Source of the DNA: Sphingopyxis sp.
GTDB taxonomy: Bacteria; Pseudomonadota; Alphaproteobacteria; Sphingomonadales; Sphingomonadaceae
DNA: 64,000 nt
Assembly (NCBI GenBank): GCA_013823985.1
Contig: PNNB01000014.1
Span: 92,868-156,867, forward strand
Direction of reading: 5' to 3'
A model generated the notes under the pieces. The model had not been told where the DNA came from, ran no database searches, and was given only the letters and a program-made list of their open reading frames with translations. Of this stretch, positions 37,053-45,230 are shown one piece after another (position 1 is the first letter of the stretch; every line of letters starts with the position of its first letter). The position numbers and the translations under genes were made by a program.

Positions 37053-39752
37053 CTAAAAGCGCTTTCGAAAGCTCAACTCAAACACCCGGCCGCGGGGGTC
37101 CAGATAGGCTGGTTGATAGCCTAGGGGCACATCACCATTTTGATCGCGCACATCGATGACGTCGTTCAGGATATTGTCGACTCGCAAGGTGATCCGGCTT
37201 CCCTTCAAAAAGGGCATTGCCTTGATAATCCGCGCTTGCTGGTCGAGATTGACGAACAGGAACGCGTTGATCGCGGCAAGGTCGCTGAACCTCAAATCAT
37301 TGCTGCCTGGCAAGCCGGAGCCGTCGGCGGTTGTGCCGCTTTTATAGGTGCCTTGCAGCCGCAAGCCGAAGCCCTTGTGGAACACGCCACCCGATAGCTC
37401 GACTTCATGCCGCGATGCCCCGCCATTGCTGCTCACGGCCGAGCCATTCAGCAAATCGAGAACCGGAACACCGGGGCGGATGAGGATTTCTTCTTCTATG
37501 CGATATGTATGGTAAAGGGCTATATTCCACCGGCTCGGCATACCGCCGCCCGGGCCGAACCCGCCGCCACCGCCAAACCCACGGCCGCCACCGCCACCGC
37601 GCGGACCTCCAGCGCCGGGAGGACGACCTCCGCCGGGTCCGCCAGCGCCTGGCGGGCCGCTCATGGGGCCTCTGCCTTGCGGTTGGCTTCCAATCCCGCC
37701 GGATACATTGAAACCCCAACGGATCCGTTGCGATTTTTCCTGATCAAAGTTCACGGGACGTTGGTCAATGCTCAGCAACTGACCACTTGCATCGCGCGTC
37801 ACCCGTCCGGGAAAGGCCGCCTCTATTTCCGGCGTCAGCAGGGGAAAGTTCGCGGTTGTATTTCGGCTGTTGTTTTTGAAATAGCTGACTTGAAGCCCGA
37901 AATCCTTGATGAACGTAGGGTTCCAGTTCGCGTTTAGGATCAGGTCGCGACGCTTCTCACCGACAAGCGCTGGGTTGCCGCCGCTAAGCACCGTAATGAA
38001 CGAGCTTTGGCCCGTGACAAAGTCAAAGGTGGCGACATTGGGTGTCACCAAAAGCGGATTGCCCAGCTGCCCGATGCCGGGCGCATTTTCGTCACCCGTT
38101 ATCGAAGCTTGTATCGTCAAATTCTTTGCCGGTGACCAGCGCAAGCCTGCGCCATATTCTGTCAGACGGCCAAAATCGGAAAGGTCACTAAAGCCGATAT
38201 TCCCGTTGATAGCCCATTCGCCGATCGCGCGCCCGATACCGAAATCGCTTCCGGTTAGTGGCAGTTCGGCATTCACCGAGTGGTTTATGATATTACGGCG
38301 CAAGGAAACGTCCGTGATGACTCCCGACCTGTAGGTATCGCTGTCGAGCATTTGACGGGTAAAGCCCGATGCAAATGTCATTTGAACTTCACCTGCGGGC
38401 AGGGTGAAGGGAGATCCTGCAAGGGTGCTTCGCGTGTCGATATTTTGAATAAGGCTGCTGGCCAGATCGGGCGCCAAAAAGAGCAGGTCATTTCCGAAGT
38501 CAGCGGCAAAGGGGTTTGCGGTTCCGGCGAGAACTGCCGCGCGAAGTCCGGCAAAATCGACGTTGCGGGTTGTGGTCGTCTCATTGTCGGTGCGCGCGTA
38601 GTTTCCTGTCACGGTCCACCGCCATCCGCCAATCAGATGGTTCAACGTGCCGCCCGTTTGAAACACATGTGACTCGCTTTCGCGTTCCAAAGGACGGGGC
38701 GTATCGAAATAGCGGCTTACCGTCACATCCGTCCCAAAGGGTGAGAAGGCGCCGCTTCCCGGCAAGACGAAGCTTGCGCCGGGCAGGCCAAGCAGCGATC
38801 GGCTGCCGTTCAGTGCGTAATTGGCGTTGATCGATACGACCGATTGCGGGCCGAGTGACCGGCTCCATGTCCCGTTGACCTCGAGCCGTTCTGTTTCGGG
38901 CAAGAGTGTTCGGAAATCGCTGATATCGCCGTCATTTAGACGTCCGGCAGTCGATGCAAATTGCGCGAGCGTGGGATTGTTAACCCCGATTGGGACACCT
39001 GCCTGTGTTACTACTGTTCCGGATAGTGCGGATAGCGCAGGCGAGATTTCACCATTGGCGCCAAGACCGCTGATATTGCCGCCGCGTGCAAGCAAGGAAC
39101 TGTCGGCGGAAATCAGGTCACGTTCGCTTTCGGTCAGGCGCGTCTGACGTTCGATTTGCAGGTCGAGGTTGACCCGTGTCTTTGCCCCGATCCGTGTCAG
39201 CGTTGCTTCGAATTCATTGGTCGCAAAGCCGCCGTCTTCGGGCTGGGCATGCTCGACTTCGGTGGCAAATGACGCGAAATTATCTTTCAGGATGAAATTG
39301 ATGACCCGTTGGTCCGGGCGAAATCCATATTTGAGCGCGACCTCTTCCGGGAAAATCTGAACCTGTTTCACCGCTTCGGGCGGAAGGTCGCGTAACTCGC
39401 GGAAGCCGGAGATCCGCTGGCCATTCAACAAAATCACAGGCTGCCCGCCGCCACGACCACGCCCTGAATTTGTTTGCGGCGAAACAGCCGCTACCAGGTC
39501 GGTCAATGACGAAGCACCGACAGCCGCAATGTCCGCTTCATTGAGTTGCTCAACGGGCGGAACGTCTGTGTCCACCGACCCGCGGATGCGCTCGGCAATC
39601 ACGACAATTTCGTCAGACGCATTTTCTTCGGTCTGTTCTTCTTCGGCAATGTCCATGCCGACGGTGCTGTTGACGGGTTGGTCTTCCGATGCCGCAATTG
39701 CCGGCACTGCCGTTGAGGCGAGCAATAGGGCGCTAAGGGGGATGATACGCAT
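37053..39752 (-). CDS. TonB-dependent receptor with Gly/Pro-rich insertion
   Basis: 899 residues. Signal peptide MRIIPLSALLLASTAVPAIAA is followed by a TonB-box-like DEIVVIAERI, a plug domain (PVILLNGQRISGFRELRDLP and VQIFPEEVALKYG), and a beta-barrel ending in the outer-membrane C-terminal phenylalanine (FELSFRKRF). About residues 684-739 form an unusual Gly/Pro/Arg-rich block inside the barrel. I use the ATG at 39752; the frame is open to 39842 but the upstream codons do not look like a signal sequence. The ligand is unknown. Confidence 0.85.
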   Translation of the reverse strand: MRIIPLSALLLASTAVPAIAASEDQPVNSTVGMDIAEEEQTEENASDEIVVIAERIRGSVDTDVPPVEQLNEADIAAVGASSLTDLVAAVSPQTNSGRGRGGGQPVILLNGQRISGFRELRDLPPEAVKQVQIFPEEVALKYGFRPDQRVINFILKDNFASFATEVEHAQPEDGGFATNEFEATLTRIGAKTRVNLDLQIERQTRLTESERDLISADSSLLARGGNISGLGANGEISPALSALSGTVVTQAGVPIGVNNPTLAQFASTAGRLNDGDISDFRTLLPETERLEVNGTWSRSLGPQSVVSINANYALNGSRSLLGLPGASFVLPGSGAFSPFGTDVTVSRYFDTPRPLERESESHVFQTGGTLNHLIGGWRWTVTGNYARTDNETTTTRNVDFAGLRAAVLAGTANPFAADFGNDLLFLAPDLASSLIQNIDTRSTLAGSPFTLPAGEVQMTFASGFTRQMLDSDTYRSGVITDVSLRRNIINHSVNAELPLTGSDFGIGRAIGEWAINGNIGFSDLSDFGRLTEYGAGLRWSPAKNLTIQASITGDENAPGIGQLGNPLLVTPNVATFDFVTGQSSFITVLSGGNPALVGEKRRDLILNANWNPTFIKDFGLQVSYFKNNSRNTTANFPLLTPEIEAAFPGRVTRDASGQLLSIDQRPVNFDQEKSQRIRWGFNVSGGIGSQPQGRGPMSGPPGAGGPGGGRPPGAGGPRGGGGGRGFGGGGGFGPGGGMPSRWNIALYHTYRIEEEILIRPGVPVLDLLNGSAVSSNGGASRHEVELSGGVFHKGFGLRLQGTYKSGTTADGSGLPGSNDLRFSDLAAINAFLFVNLDQQARIIKAMPFLKGSRITLRVDNILNDVIDVRDQNGDVPLGYQPAYLDPRGRVFELSFRKRF

Positions 39753-39932
39753 GGGGGAGAACTCTATTATTGATATTGTTATGTGCGTTAATAGACACTT
39801 GAATGATGCACGAAAGCTGAACTTTGTCACATTTTGTCGCAATACGGCTTTTGTGCGGTGCCTCTTCCCTTTTCCGCGCAGACAAGCTAAGGGCGCTGCA
39901 ACATTAGATTTTCAAGCATTTTAAGGGGCCGA

Positions 39933-40151
39933 ATGGCAAAAGAAGAATTACTCGAAATGCGTGGCACGGTGCGCGAATTGCTGCCCAACGCCATGTTTCG
40001 TGTCGAGCTGGAAAATGGCCATGAAGTATTGGGCCACACCGCCGGCAAAATGCGCAAGAACCGCATCCGCGTTTTGGTGGGTGACGAAGTTCTGTGCGAA
40101 CTCACACCTTATGATCTGACCAAGGGCCGGATCACCTACCGCTTCAAATAA
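39933..40151 (+). CDS. infA: Translation initiation factor IF-1
   Basis: 72 residues, a single S1/OB fold and the exact usual length: [20 protein letters not shown], then [33 protein letters not shown]. It occupies the ribosomal A site during initiation. It is divergent from the TonB receptor gene (180 nt between starts, no ORF seen) and is followed after 13 nt by maf. The infA-maf-RNase E/G-yacG order is common in alphaproteobacteria. Confidence 0.97.
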   Translation: MAKEELLEMRGTVRELLPNAMFRVELENGHEVLGHTAGKMRKNRIRVLVGDEVLCELTPYDLTKGRITYRFK

Positions 40152-40164
40152 GGCGGCGCAGACC

Positions 40165-40746
40165 TTGGGTCTGGACCCCAAACTTGTTCTGGCATCGTCC
40201 AGCCCGCGTCGGCGGGACCTGCTGGCGCGTCTTGGCTTGGTGCCGGACCGGATAGTATCGCCCGACATTGATGAAAATCCACGCAAAGGTGAAATGCCGC
40301 GCGTCTATGCGCTGCGGATGGCCGAGGAAAAGGCTGTTGCCGTGGCGCGCCATGCGGGCGAAATTGTCGTGGCCGGTGACACCACCGTTGCGGTGGGGCG
40401 CAGGATTTTACCACAAGCTGCCGATGTCGAAATGCAACGCGGATTTCTTGAACTGCTGAGCGGTCGGCGGCACCATGTTCTGAGCGCCGTCGCGGTAATC
40501 GATGCCGAAGGACGGATGCGCAGCCGGATTTGCGACAGCATCGTCCGGTTCAAACGTCTCGGTGATGACGAAATCCAGAGCTATATCGTTTGCGGCGAAG
40601 GGCTCGGCAAGGCGGGTGGTTACGCGATACAGGGAAGGGCAGAGGCGCTAATTGACTGGATGGCGGGAAGCCATTCCGGGGTAATTGGTCTGCCACTCTA
40701 CGAAACCCGTGCGCTTTTGCGGGCATCAGGATATCCCGTTGATTGA
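40165..40746 (+). CDS. maf: Maf-family nucleotide pyrophosphatase
   Basis: 193 residues. Family motifs: LVLASSSPRRRDLLARLG at the N-terminus, DIDENPRKGE, IVVAGDTTVAVG, and GKAGGYAIQGRAEALI. Maf proteins hydrolyse non-canonical or modified NTPs. The only start compatible with the family is the TTG at 40165, one codon before LDPKLVLASSSP. Its 3' end overlaps the RNase E/G-like gene by 8 nt, and it sits 13 nt after infA. Confidence 0.92.
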   Translation: MGLDPKLVLASSSPRRRDLLARLGLVPDRIVSPDIDENPRKGEMPRVYALRMAEEKAVAVARHAGEIVVAGDTTVAVGRRILPQAADVEMQRGFLELLSGRRHHVLSAVAVIDAEGRMRSRICDSIVRFKRLGDDEIQSYIVCGEGLGKAGGYAIQGRAEALIDWMAGSHSGVIGLPLYETRALLRASGYPVD

Positions 40747-41731
40747 AATCTGGACCGATAATGCCCCCGGCGAACGGCGGGCGGCTCTGGTCGAAAATGG
40801 CAAAATCGTCGAAATTCATATCCAGCGCGACCTCCGGCCGCTGCTGGGGCAGCATGATACAGGCCGTATTGATCGAAAAACGCCAGCAGGGGCCTATGTC
40901 GTCGACAGCTCGGGCAGGGAGCTGCTCATTCGGGGGCATGTCGACATAGATGTGGGTGCCTATCTGGCGTTTGAAGTGACCCGCGAAGAAATTGCCGAAC
41001 CTGGTCGCCTGAAGATTGCCGAGGCAAAAGTGATCGAGGCCATTTCTCCTGATATCGACGCAGATTGGATTTGGCAGCGGCGTCTTGCGGCCCTTGCGCC
41101 TAGCGTAGACCCCGGGCCCGCGCCCATGGGGGACTTGTTTGATGTCGCGCAAGCAGGCTTTTCGGCGGTCGAAAGCGCGATAGTGCATTTTCAGCGCACC
41201 AAGGTCGGGCTTGTTTTTGATATCGATGGGACAGGCGATCCGTTTGCCATAAACAGCGCGGCCGCCCGAGAGATTGCACGGCTTTTGCGACTGTTTCGAA
41301 TTGGCGGCATGGTGATGATCGATTTTGTCGCGATGGAATCAAAGGCAAAGCGTCAGGAAGTCGCCGAATTGTTCGACGCAGCTTCGAGCGTCGACAGCCG
41401 ACCCTTTGAACGCAGCGCCATCAACGGCTTCGGATTGATGCAGGTGGTGCGTAGCCGACCTCGTCCTTCGGTGCTGGATCAACTCTTCGGCACCTCTATC
41501 GGCGCGCTTTCGGATGAGACGAAGGCGCTGTGGCTTTATCGGGAGGCCGCACGGTCGACGGGGTATGGCTTGCGCACGGTATATGCCAGCACGTCGGTGG
41601 CGACCTTTATGCTTTCCGGCGAATGGCAAGCAATCCGGGCCCAATGTGAACGACAGGCCGGGGCTGCGCTCACCGTCATTGCGGATGAAAAGTGCAGCGG
41701 CTATGGGCATGTTCATGTCGCGCAGAGCTAA
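40739..41731 (+). CDS. Short RNase E/G-like protein missing one catalytic aspartate
   Basis: 330 residues, much shorter than RNase G (about 490) or the RNase E catalytic half. The S1-region start is reduced, and the DNase-I-like subdomain is recognisable: FAINSAAAREIARLLRLFRIGG, MVMIDFVAMESKAKR and INGFGLMQVVRSR. In E. coli RNase E the two metal-binding residues are Asp303 (IDINSA) and Asp346 (IDFIDM). Here the second is kept (Asp195), but the first position is Ala170. Cleavage activity is therefore doubtful. Start is TTG at 40739, overlapping maf; yacG overlaps its end by 17 nt. Confidence 0.8.
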   Translation: MIEIWTDNAPGERRAALVENGKIVEIHIQRDLRPLLGQHDTGRIDRKTPAGAYVVDSSGRELLIRGHVDIDVGAYLAFEVTREEIAEPGRLKIAEAKVIEAISPDIDADWIWQRRLAALAPSVDPGPAPMGDLFDVAQAGFSAVESAIVHFQRTKVGLVFDIDGTGDPFAINSAAAREIARLLRLFRIGGMVMIDFVAMESKAKRQEVAELFDAASSVDSRPFERSAINGFGLMQVVRSRPRPSVLDQLFGTSIGALSDETKALWLYREAARSTGYGLRTVYASTSVATFMLSGEWQAIRAQCERQAGAALTVIADEKCSGYGHVHVAQS

Positions 41732-41894
41732 TCAATGTCCCCTTTGCAATAAGCAGCAAAGCCCCGATTTCCGGCCTTTTTGTAGTCAGGGGTGCAAAGA
41801 TCGCGATCTGCTGAAATGGCTGGATGAAGGCTATCGGGTGCCAGGCCCGCCCGCCGATTATGAAGATAGTATCGATAGCGTTTCACAAGACTGA
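41715..41894 (+). CDS. yacG: DNA gyrase inhibitor YacG (zinc protein)
   Basis: 59 residues. The zinc ribbon is CPLCNKQQSPDFRPFCSQGC, i.e. C-x2-C-x11-C-x3-C, followed by DRDLLKWLDEGYRVPGPP, the YacG helix and tail. YacG binds GyrB and blocks DNA binding in E. coli. I use the ATG at 41715; an ATG two codons upstream (41709) is equally possible. It overlaps the RNase E/G-like gene, whose stop is at 41729-41731, so it is translated from the same message. Confidence 0.88.
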   Translation: MSRRANQCPLCNKQQSPDFRPFCSQGCKDRDLLKWLDEGYRVPGPPADYEDSIDSVSQD

Positions 41895-41902
41895 TTTTGC
41901 GC

Positions 41903-41932
41903 TTGCCAAGGGGTATATCGCCTCTCTATAGG
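41903..41932 (+). promoter_or_regulatory. Putative tRNA-Phe promoter
   Basis: TTGCCA at 41903-41908 and TATAGG at 41927-41932 are 18 nt apart, ending 29 nt before the tRNA. Confidence 0.4.
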
Positions 41933-41961
41933 CTGCGCTCCCACGCGGTTTTTGCCGTGTA

Positions 41962-42036
41962 GCCCGAGTAGCTCAGGGGTAGAGCAGCGGATTGAAAATC
42001 CGCGTGTCGGTGGTTCAAATCCGCCCTCGGGCACCA
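41962..42036 (+). tRNA. tRNA-Phe(GAA)
   Basis: 75 nt including encoded CCA. The acceptor arms GCCCGAG / CTCGGGC pair fully. The D-arm region AGTAGCTCAGGGGTAGAGC is standard. The anticodon arm CGGAT-TGAAAAT-CCG carries anticodon GAA, and the T arm contains GGTTCAAAT. Discriminator is A. Confidence 0.97.
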
Positions 42037-42052
42037 CTTTTCTGGTGCTTTT
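42031..42052 (+). terminator. Compact terminator overlapping the tRNA-Phe CCA end
   Basis: GCACCA (the last six bases of the tRNA) pairs with TGGTGC at 42043-42048 across a CTTTTC loop, followed by TTTT. The terminator stem therefore uses the tRNA 3' end itself. Confidence 0.6.
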
Positions 42053-42121
42053 CCAAAATATATGCCCCGCCTGTATCTGACGTTGATCAGGCTGTTCGGA
42101 TTCAAAAATGCAGCAGGCAAA

Positions 42122-42151
42122 GAAAAAGCCGGAGCAGCATGGCTGCCCCGG
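42122..42151 (-). terminator. Intrinsic terminator of the second TonB receptor gene
   Basis: On the minus strand GCCGGGGCAGC pairs with GCTGCTCCGGC (one mismatch/wobble) around a CAT loop and is followed by TTTTTC. It lies 25 nt beyond the receptor stop. Confidence 0.85.
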
Positions 42152-42175
42152 CATTCTCCCCTCCAGAGTTAAGCT

Positions 42176-44752
42176 TTAGAACTTGAACTTGGCCGATGCG
42201 CCATAGAAGCGTGGTGGCGGTGGATAGCCCGAAAGGCTGCCCGATTGTGCCACGGAGGCAAAGATAACCGGGTTGTATTTCGGCTCGGTCAAGTTGCGGC
42301 CCCACAGGCTGAGCTCAAGTCCGTTTTCCATGGCGAAGGACACCGATGCGTTGAGCGATTCGATGGCTGCCTTGAACGGCAGTCCCTGCGCAATCTGGTA
42401 GGCACTGTTGAGCTGGTAATCTGTATGCAGGATCAGGTTGTTCCCACCACCGACTTCGATGTTGTAGGTGCCGCCAACAGAGACACTGTGCTTCGAAATG
42501 CCGGTTGGTGTGCGTCCGCTTAGGTCGGTTGGTGCGATGTTGTTGGTCGCATTAAACGCCGAACCGCCGGTGAACTTGTCGAACTTCGGATCCAGATAGG
42601 TGTAGGAAACGGTGAAGTTCAGATCCCGTGTCGGCGAGATCGTCGCATCGATTTCCATACCTGTGGTCGATTGCTTTTCAGCATTGCCAAGCACGAAGCC
42701 TGTTCCCGAGAACACGTTGCTCTGGAAGCCTTTGAGGACCTGCTTGAACAGGGCCAGGTTAAAGCCAAATCCGTCAAACTGACCCTTCAGGCCAAGCTCG
42801 TATACAACTGCATCTTCAGGACCAGCATAACGGGTACCTGTGGTGAGGTTGTTGAGAGCAAGACCGGCGCCCCGGATCGGAGATGCCGCAGGCGCAGGGA
42901 CCTGAGCAGGCGAACCGGGAATGAAGTCTGTCGGGAAGGGGCGGCTGTCGGTGGACAGGTTAAAGGACGTCGCCTTGAAGCCTGTCGCATAGGTCAGATA
43001 GCCGCTGATCCGGTCGCTAAACTTGTAGTTTGCACGCAGAGTGTAGGACAGATCGCTATCACGCGTCTTACCGCTTTCCACCGCATTGGGGAAATTCAGG
43101 AACCCTGGCAAAAACTGCAAGGGGCGGAAGCCGAGGAACGGGTTACATGTCCCTGCAGGTGCGCCTGTTGTACAAGCCGTGGTCCGCGGGAACAGCGCTG
43201 CTGTCTGGCCCGGGAAGGTGCCGGCAGGAATGGTTCCGGGAATGCCCGCATTCGCAGCCGTCTGGATCAGATCGATCGTCGAGAAAGTATCGGTCGTCGA
43301 GTTGTTGGAAGCAACAGCTTTACGATCCTTCGTATAGTTGAACCCAGCGGTCAAAGTCAGGCCGTCGGTAAGCTCTAGATCAACCTGTCCGAAGATGGAC
43401 CATGCCGTGTTCTTGTACGCGAAATTCTCGAACCGGCCCAAGCCCTGCGAACCGAACGGTGCGACCGTGGCGGGAATGCCGTTGAGAAGACGCAGAAGCG
43501 GCTCGTTTGCAACATAAGCCCCGCCGCTGAGTAGATTGGCGTAATTGCGGAAATCGCGGCCAAAGAGGAGCTGCGACGCAATGTCGATATCTTCCTTGAA
43601 GTAGAAACCGCCAAGCAGGAAGTTGAACATGCCGTCAAAATCCGAAGCGATGCGCAGTTCCTGCGTATAGGTATTGATCGCGGTATCGGCTTGGTTGTTA
43701 CCAATCAAGTCGGCGCTGGTGAAGTCCGAGTCCTGGTTTGTGAACGAACGGACCGCGCGATAGGCGCTGATGCTGGTGAGCGACAGGCCGTCGGTGAGAT
43801 CCCAGTCGACCTGACCGGAAAAGCCATAGTTTTTGATGTCGTTGACCGATTCAAAATTCTGGAACGTATCGAGGCTGAATGGATCGTTGCGGTCGATATT
43901 GCCGCCCAATGCGCCGATTGCCGCGCCGGTGGGGCCATTGAATACGTTGGCAACGCCGCAGCAGATTTCATTGATCTTGTCATAGTCAGCAATCAGGCGG
44001 ACTTTTACGAGGTCGCTCGGCTCCCAAAGGATCTGGCCGCGAACGCCCCAACGGTCACGGTCATTCGACTTGGTGCCGAGGTTGACCACGTTCACATAGC
44101 CGTCACGCTTGTTATAATTGCCTTCAAGGCTGACCGCGAGGGTGTCGGCAATGGGCCCGGTGACATTGGCCTTCACGACCATGGCGTCATAATTGCCGTA
44201 AGATACTTCAACGCCGCCGCCGAACTCGAACTGCGGTTCTTTGGTGACGATGCTGATGATACCGGCCGATGCGTTTTTACCGAACAATGTTGATTGCGGC
44301 CCACGCAACACTTCGACGCGCTGGATATTGGCCAAGTCGCCGATCTGCGCAGCAGAGCGCGAACGATAGACGCCGTCGATGAAAACACCGACCGAAGGCT
44401 CGATACCCGAGTTGTTTGCGCCGTTGCCGAAGCCACGAATGATGAAGTTGGTGTTTGCCGAGCTCTGTAACTGGCCAACCTTCAACGAAGGTACGAGGGT
44501 TTGGAGGTCGATCAGGTCGCGCACTTGCGACCGTTCAATTGTTTCCGCGCTGGTAACCGAAACCGAAATCGGCACGTCCTGCAACGTTTGCTCCCGCTTT
44601 GTCGCGGTCACGATGATGACATTATCTTCCGAAGCTTCTTCTTCGGCTTGTGGCGCAGCATCCTGCGCGAACGCGGCGGTCCCCAACCCGAGCGAAGCGA
44701 TGCTGATGGTGGACAGCATGGTCGCTTTGATCAACCTATTTCCCAATTTCAT
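42176..44752 (-). CDS. TonB-dependent outer-membrane receptor
   Basis: 858 residues. Signal peptide (MKLGNRLIKATMLSTISIAS... ending AFA-QDA), an acidic linker, then the TonB box and plug VIIVTATKREQTLQDVPISV. The plug continues with FIRGFGNGANNSGIEPSVGV and RVEVLRGPQSTLFGKNASAG. The barrel ends in GASAKFKF with terminal Phe. Sphingomonads use many such receptors for siderophores, vitamins or sugars; the ligand is not predictable. The ATG at 44752 has an AGGAGAGAG ribosome-binding site. It is flanked by a terminator downstream and a leader hairpin upstream. Confidence 0.93.
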   Translation of the reverse strand: MKLGNRLIKATMLSTISIASLGLGTAAFAQDAAPQAEEEASEDNVIIVTATKREQTLQDVPISVSVTSAETIERSQVRDLIDLQTLVPSLKVGQLQSSANTNFIIRGFGNGANNSGIEPSVGVFIDGVYRSRSAAQIGDLANIQRVEVLRGPQSTLFGKNASAGIISIVTKEPQFEFGGGVEVSYGNYDAMVVKANVTGPIADTLAVSLEGNYNKRDGYVNVVNLGTKSNDRDRWGVRGQILWEPSDLVKVRLIADYDKINEICCGVANVFNGPTGAAIGALGGNIDRNDPFSLDTFQNFESVNDIKNYGFSGQVDWDLTDGLSLTSISAYRAVRSFTNQDSDFTSADLIGNNQADTAINTYTQELRIASDFDGMFNFLLGGFYFKEDIDIASQLLFGRDFRNYANLLSGGAYVANEPLLRLLNGIPATVAPFGSQGLGRFENFAYKNTAWSIFGQVDLELTDGLTLTAGFNYTKDRKAVASNNSTTDTFSTIDLIQTAANAGIPGTIPAGTFPGQTAALFPRTTACTTGAPAGTCNPFLGFRPLQFLPGFLNFPNAVESGKTRDSDLSYTLRANYKFSDRISGYLTYATGFKATSFNLSTDSRPFPTDFIPGSPAQVPAPAASPIRGAGLALNNLTTGTRYAGPEDAVVYELGLKGQFDGFGFNLALFKQVLKGFQSNVFSGTGFVLGNAEKQSTTGMEIDATISPTRDLNFTVSYTYLDPKFDKFTGGSAFNATNNIAPTDLSGRTPTGISKHSVSVGGTYNIEVGGGNNLILHTDYQLNSAYQIAQGLPFKAAIESLNASVSFAMENGLELSLWGRNLTEPKYNPVIFASVAQSGSLSGYPPPPRFYGASAKFKF

Positions 44753-44777
44753 AATCTCTCTCCTGTTAAACTTATCT

Positions 44778-44791
44778 GCCGGTTTTCCGGC
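44778..44791 (-). repeat. Leader hairpin upstream of the second TonB receptor
   Basis: GCCGG-AAAA-CCGGC (minus strand reading) forms a tight 5-bp stem about 26 nt before the receptor ATG. It may affect translation or mRNA stability. The rest of 44753-44979 is AT-rich and holds no gene that I can see. Confidence 0.35.
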
Positions 44792-44979
44792 TTTTCTTGG
44801 GGATGTTTTTATTTTATCGCCCCCAGCATCCCACTGAGCTGCTAAGAAGCATTGGGGAATTAATAACCGCACAAATGCTGCGCAGCAATTATTAGTTTGC
44901 GGCGTGAAAATATTGTTGAAAGTGCGATAAAAATGATACGCCGCGATTAACCATAAGCCGCAAAGAAGGCCGCATCTGC

Positions 44980-45120
44980 ATGCCAAAAATGGTACGAAAA
45001 TCTGACCTGCCCCAGAAGATATGCGCAGCCTGTCAAAAGCCATTTGCCTGGCGGAAAAAATGGGCGAAGGATTGGGAGAATGTCCGCTATTGTTCGGACC
45101 GGTGCCGACGGGCGCGATAG
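44980..45120 (+). CDS. DUF2256 zinc-ribbon micro-protein
   Basis: 46 residues. The frame [20 protein letters not shown] continues into [20 protein letters not shown] and RCRRAR. The pattern CxxC...CxxxC with the PFAWRKKW core is diagnostic of the DUF2256 family, small proteins of unknown function, sometimes fused to or near photolyase-like genes. The stop TAG is at 45118-45120. Starts at 44980 or 44989 are both possible. It converges on tRNA-Thr with a 14-nt gap and is divergent from the TonB receptor gene. Confidence 0.8.
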   Translation: MPKMVRKSDLPQKICAACQKPFAWRKKWAKDWENVRYCSDRCRRAR

Positions 45121-45134
45121 CATTTTTGGTGGAG

Positions 45135-45210
<76 letters not shown>

Positions 45211-45230
45211 ACGCTGAGCGCCCCTTAGCC

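Noticed and set aside
37536..37702. Apparent tandem DNA repeat considered as a CRISPR-like or minisatellite array
   Set aside because: Units are short, irregular, and keep the reading frame of the TonB receptor (Gly/Pro codons). No spacers of uniform length exist, so it is coding low complexity.
42060..42175. Gap after tRNA-Phe considered as an integration (att) site with a phage remnant
   Set aside because: No integrase, no duplicated tRNA 3' end and no mobile genes are visible on either side; the next feature is a terminator and a TonB receptor.
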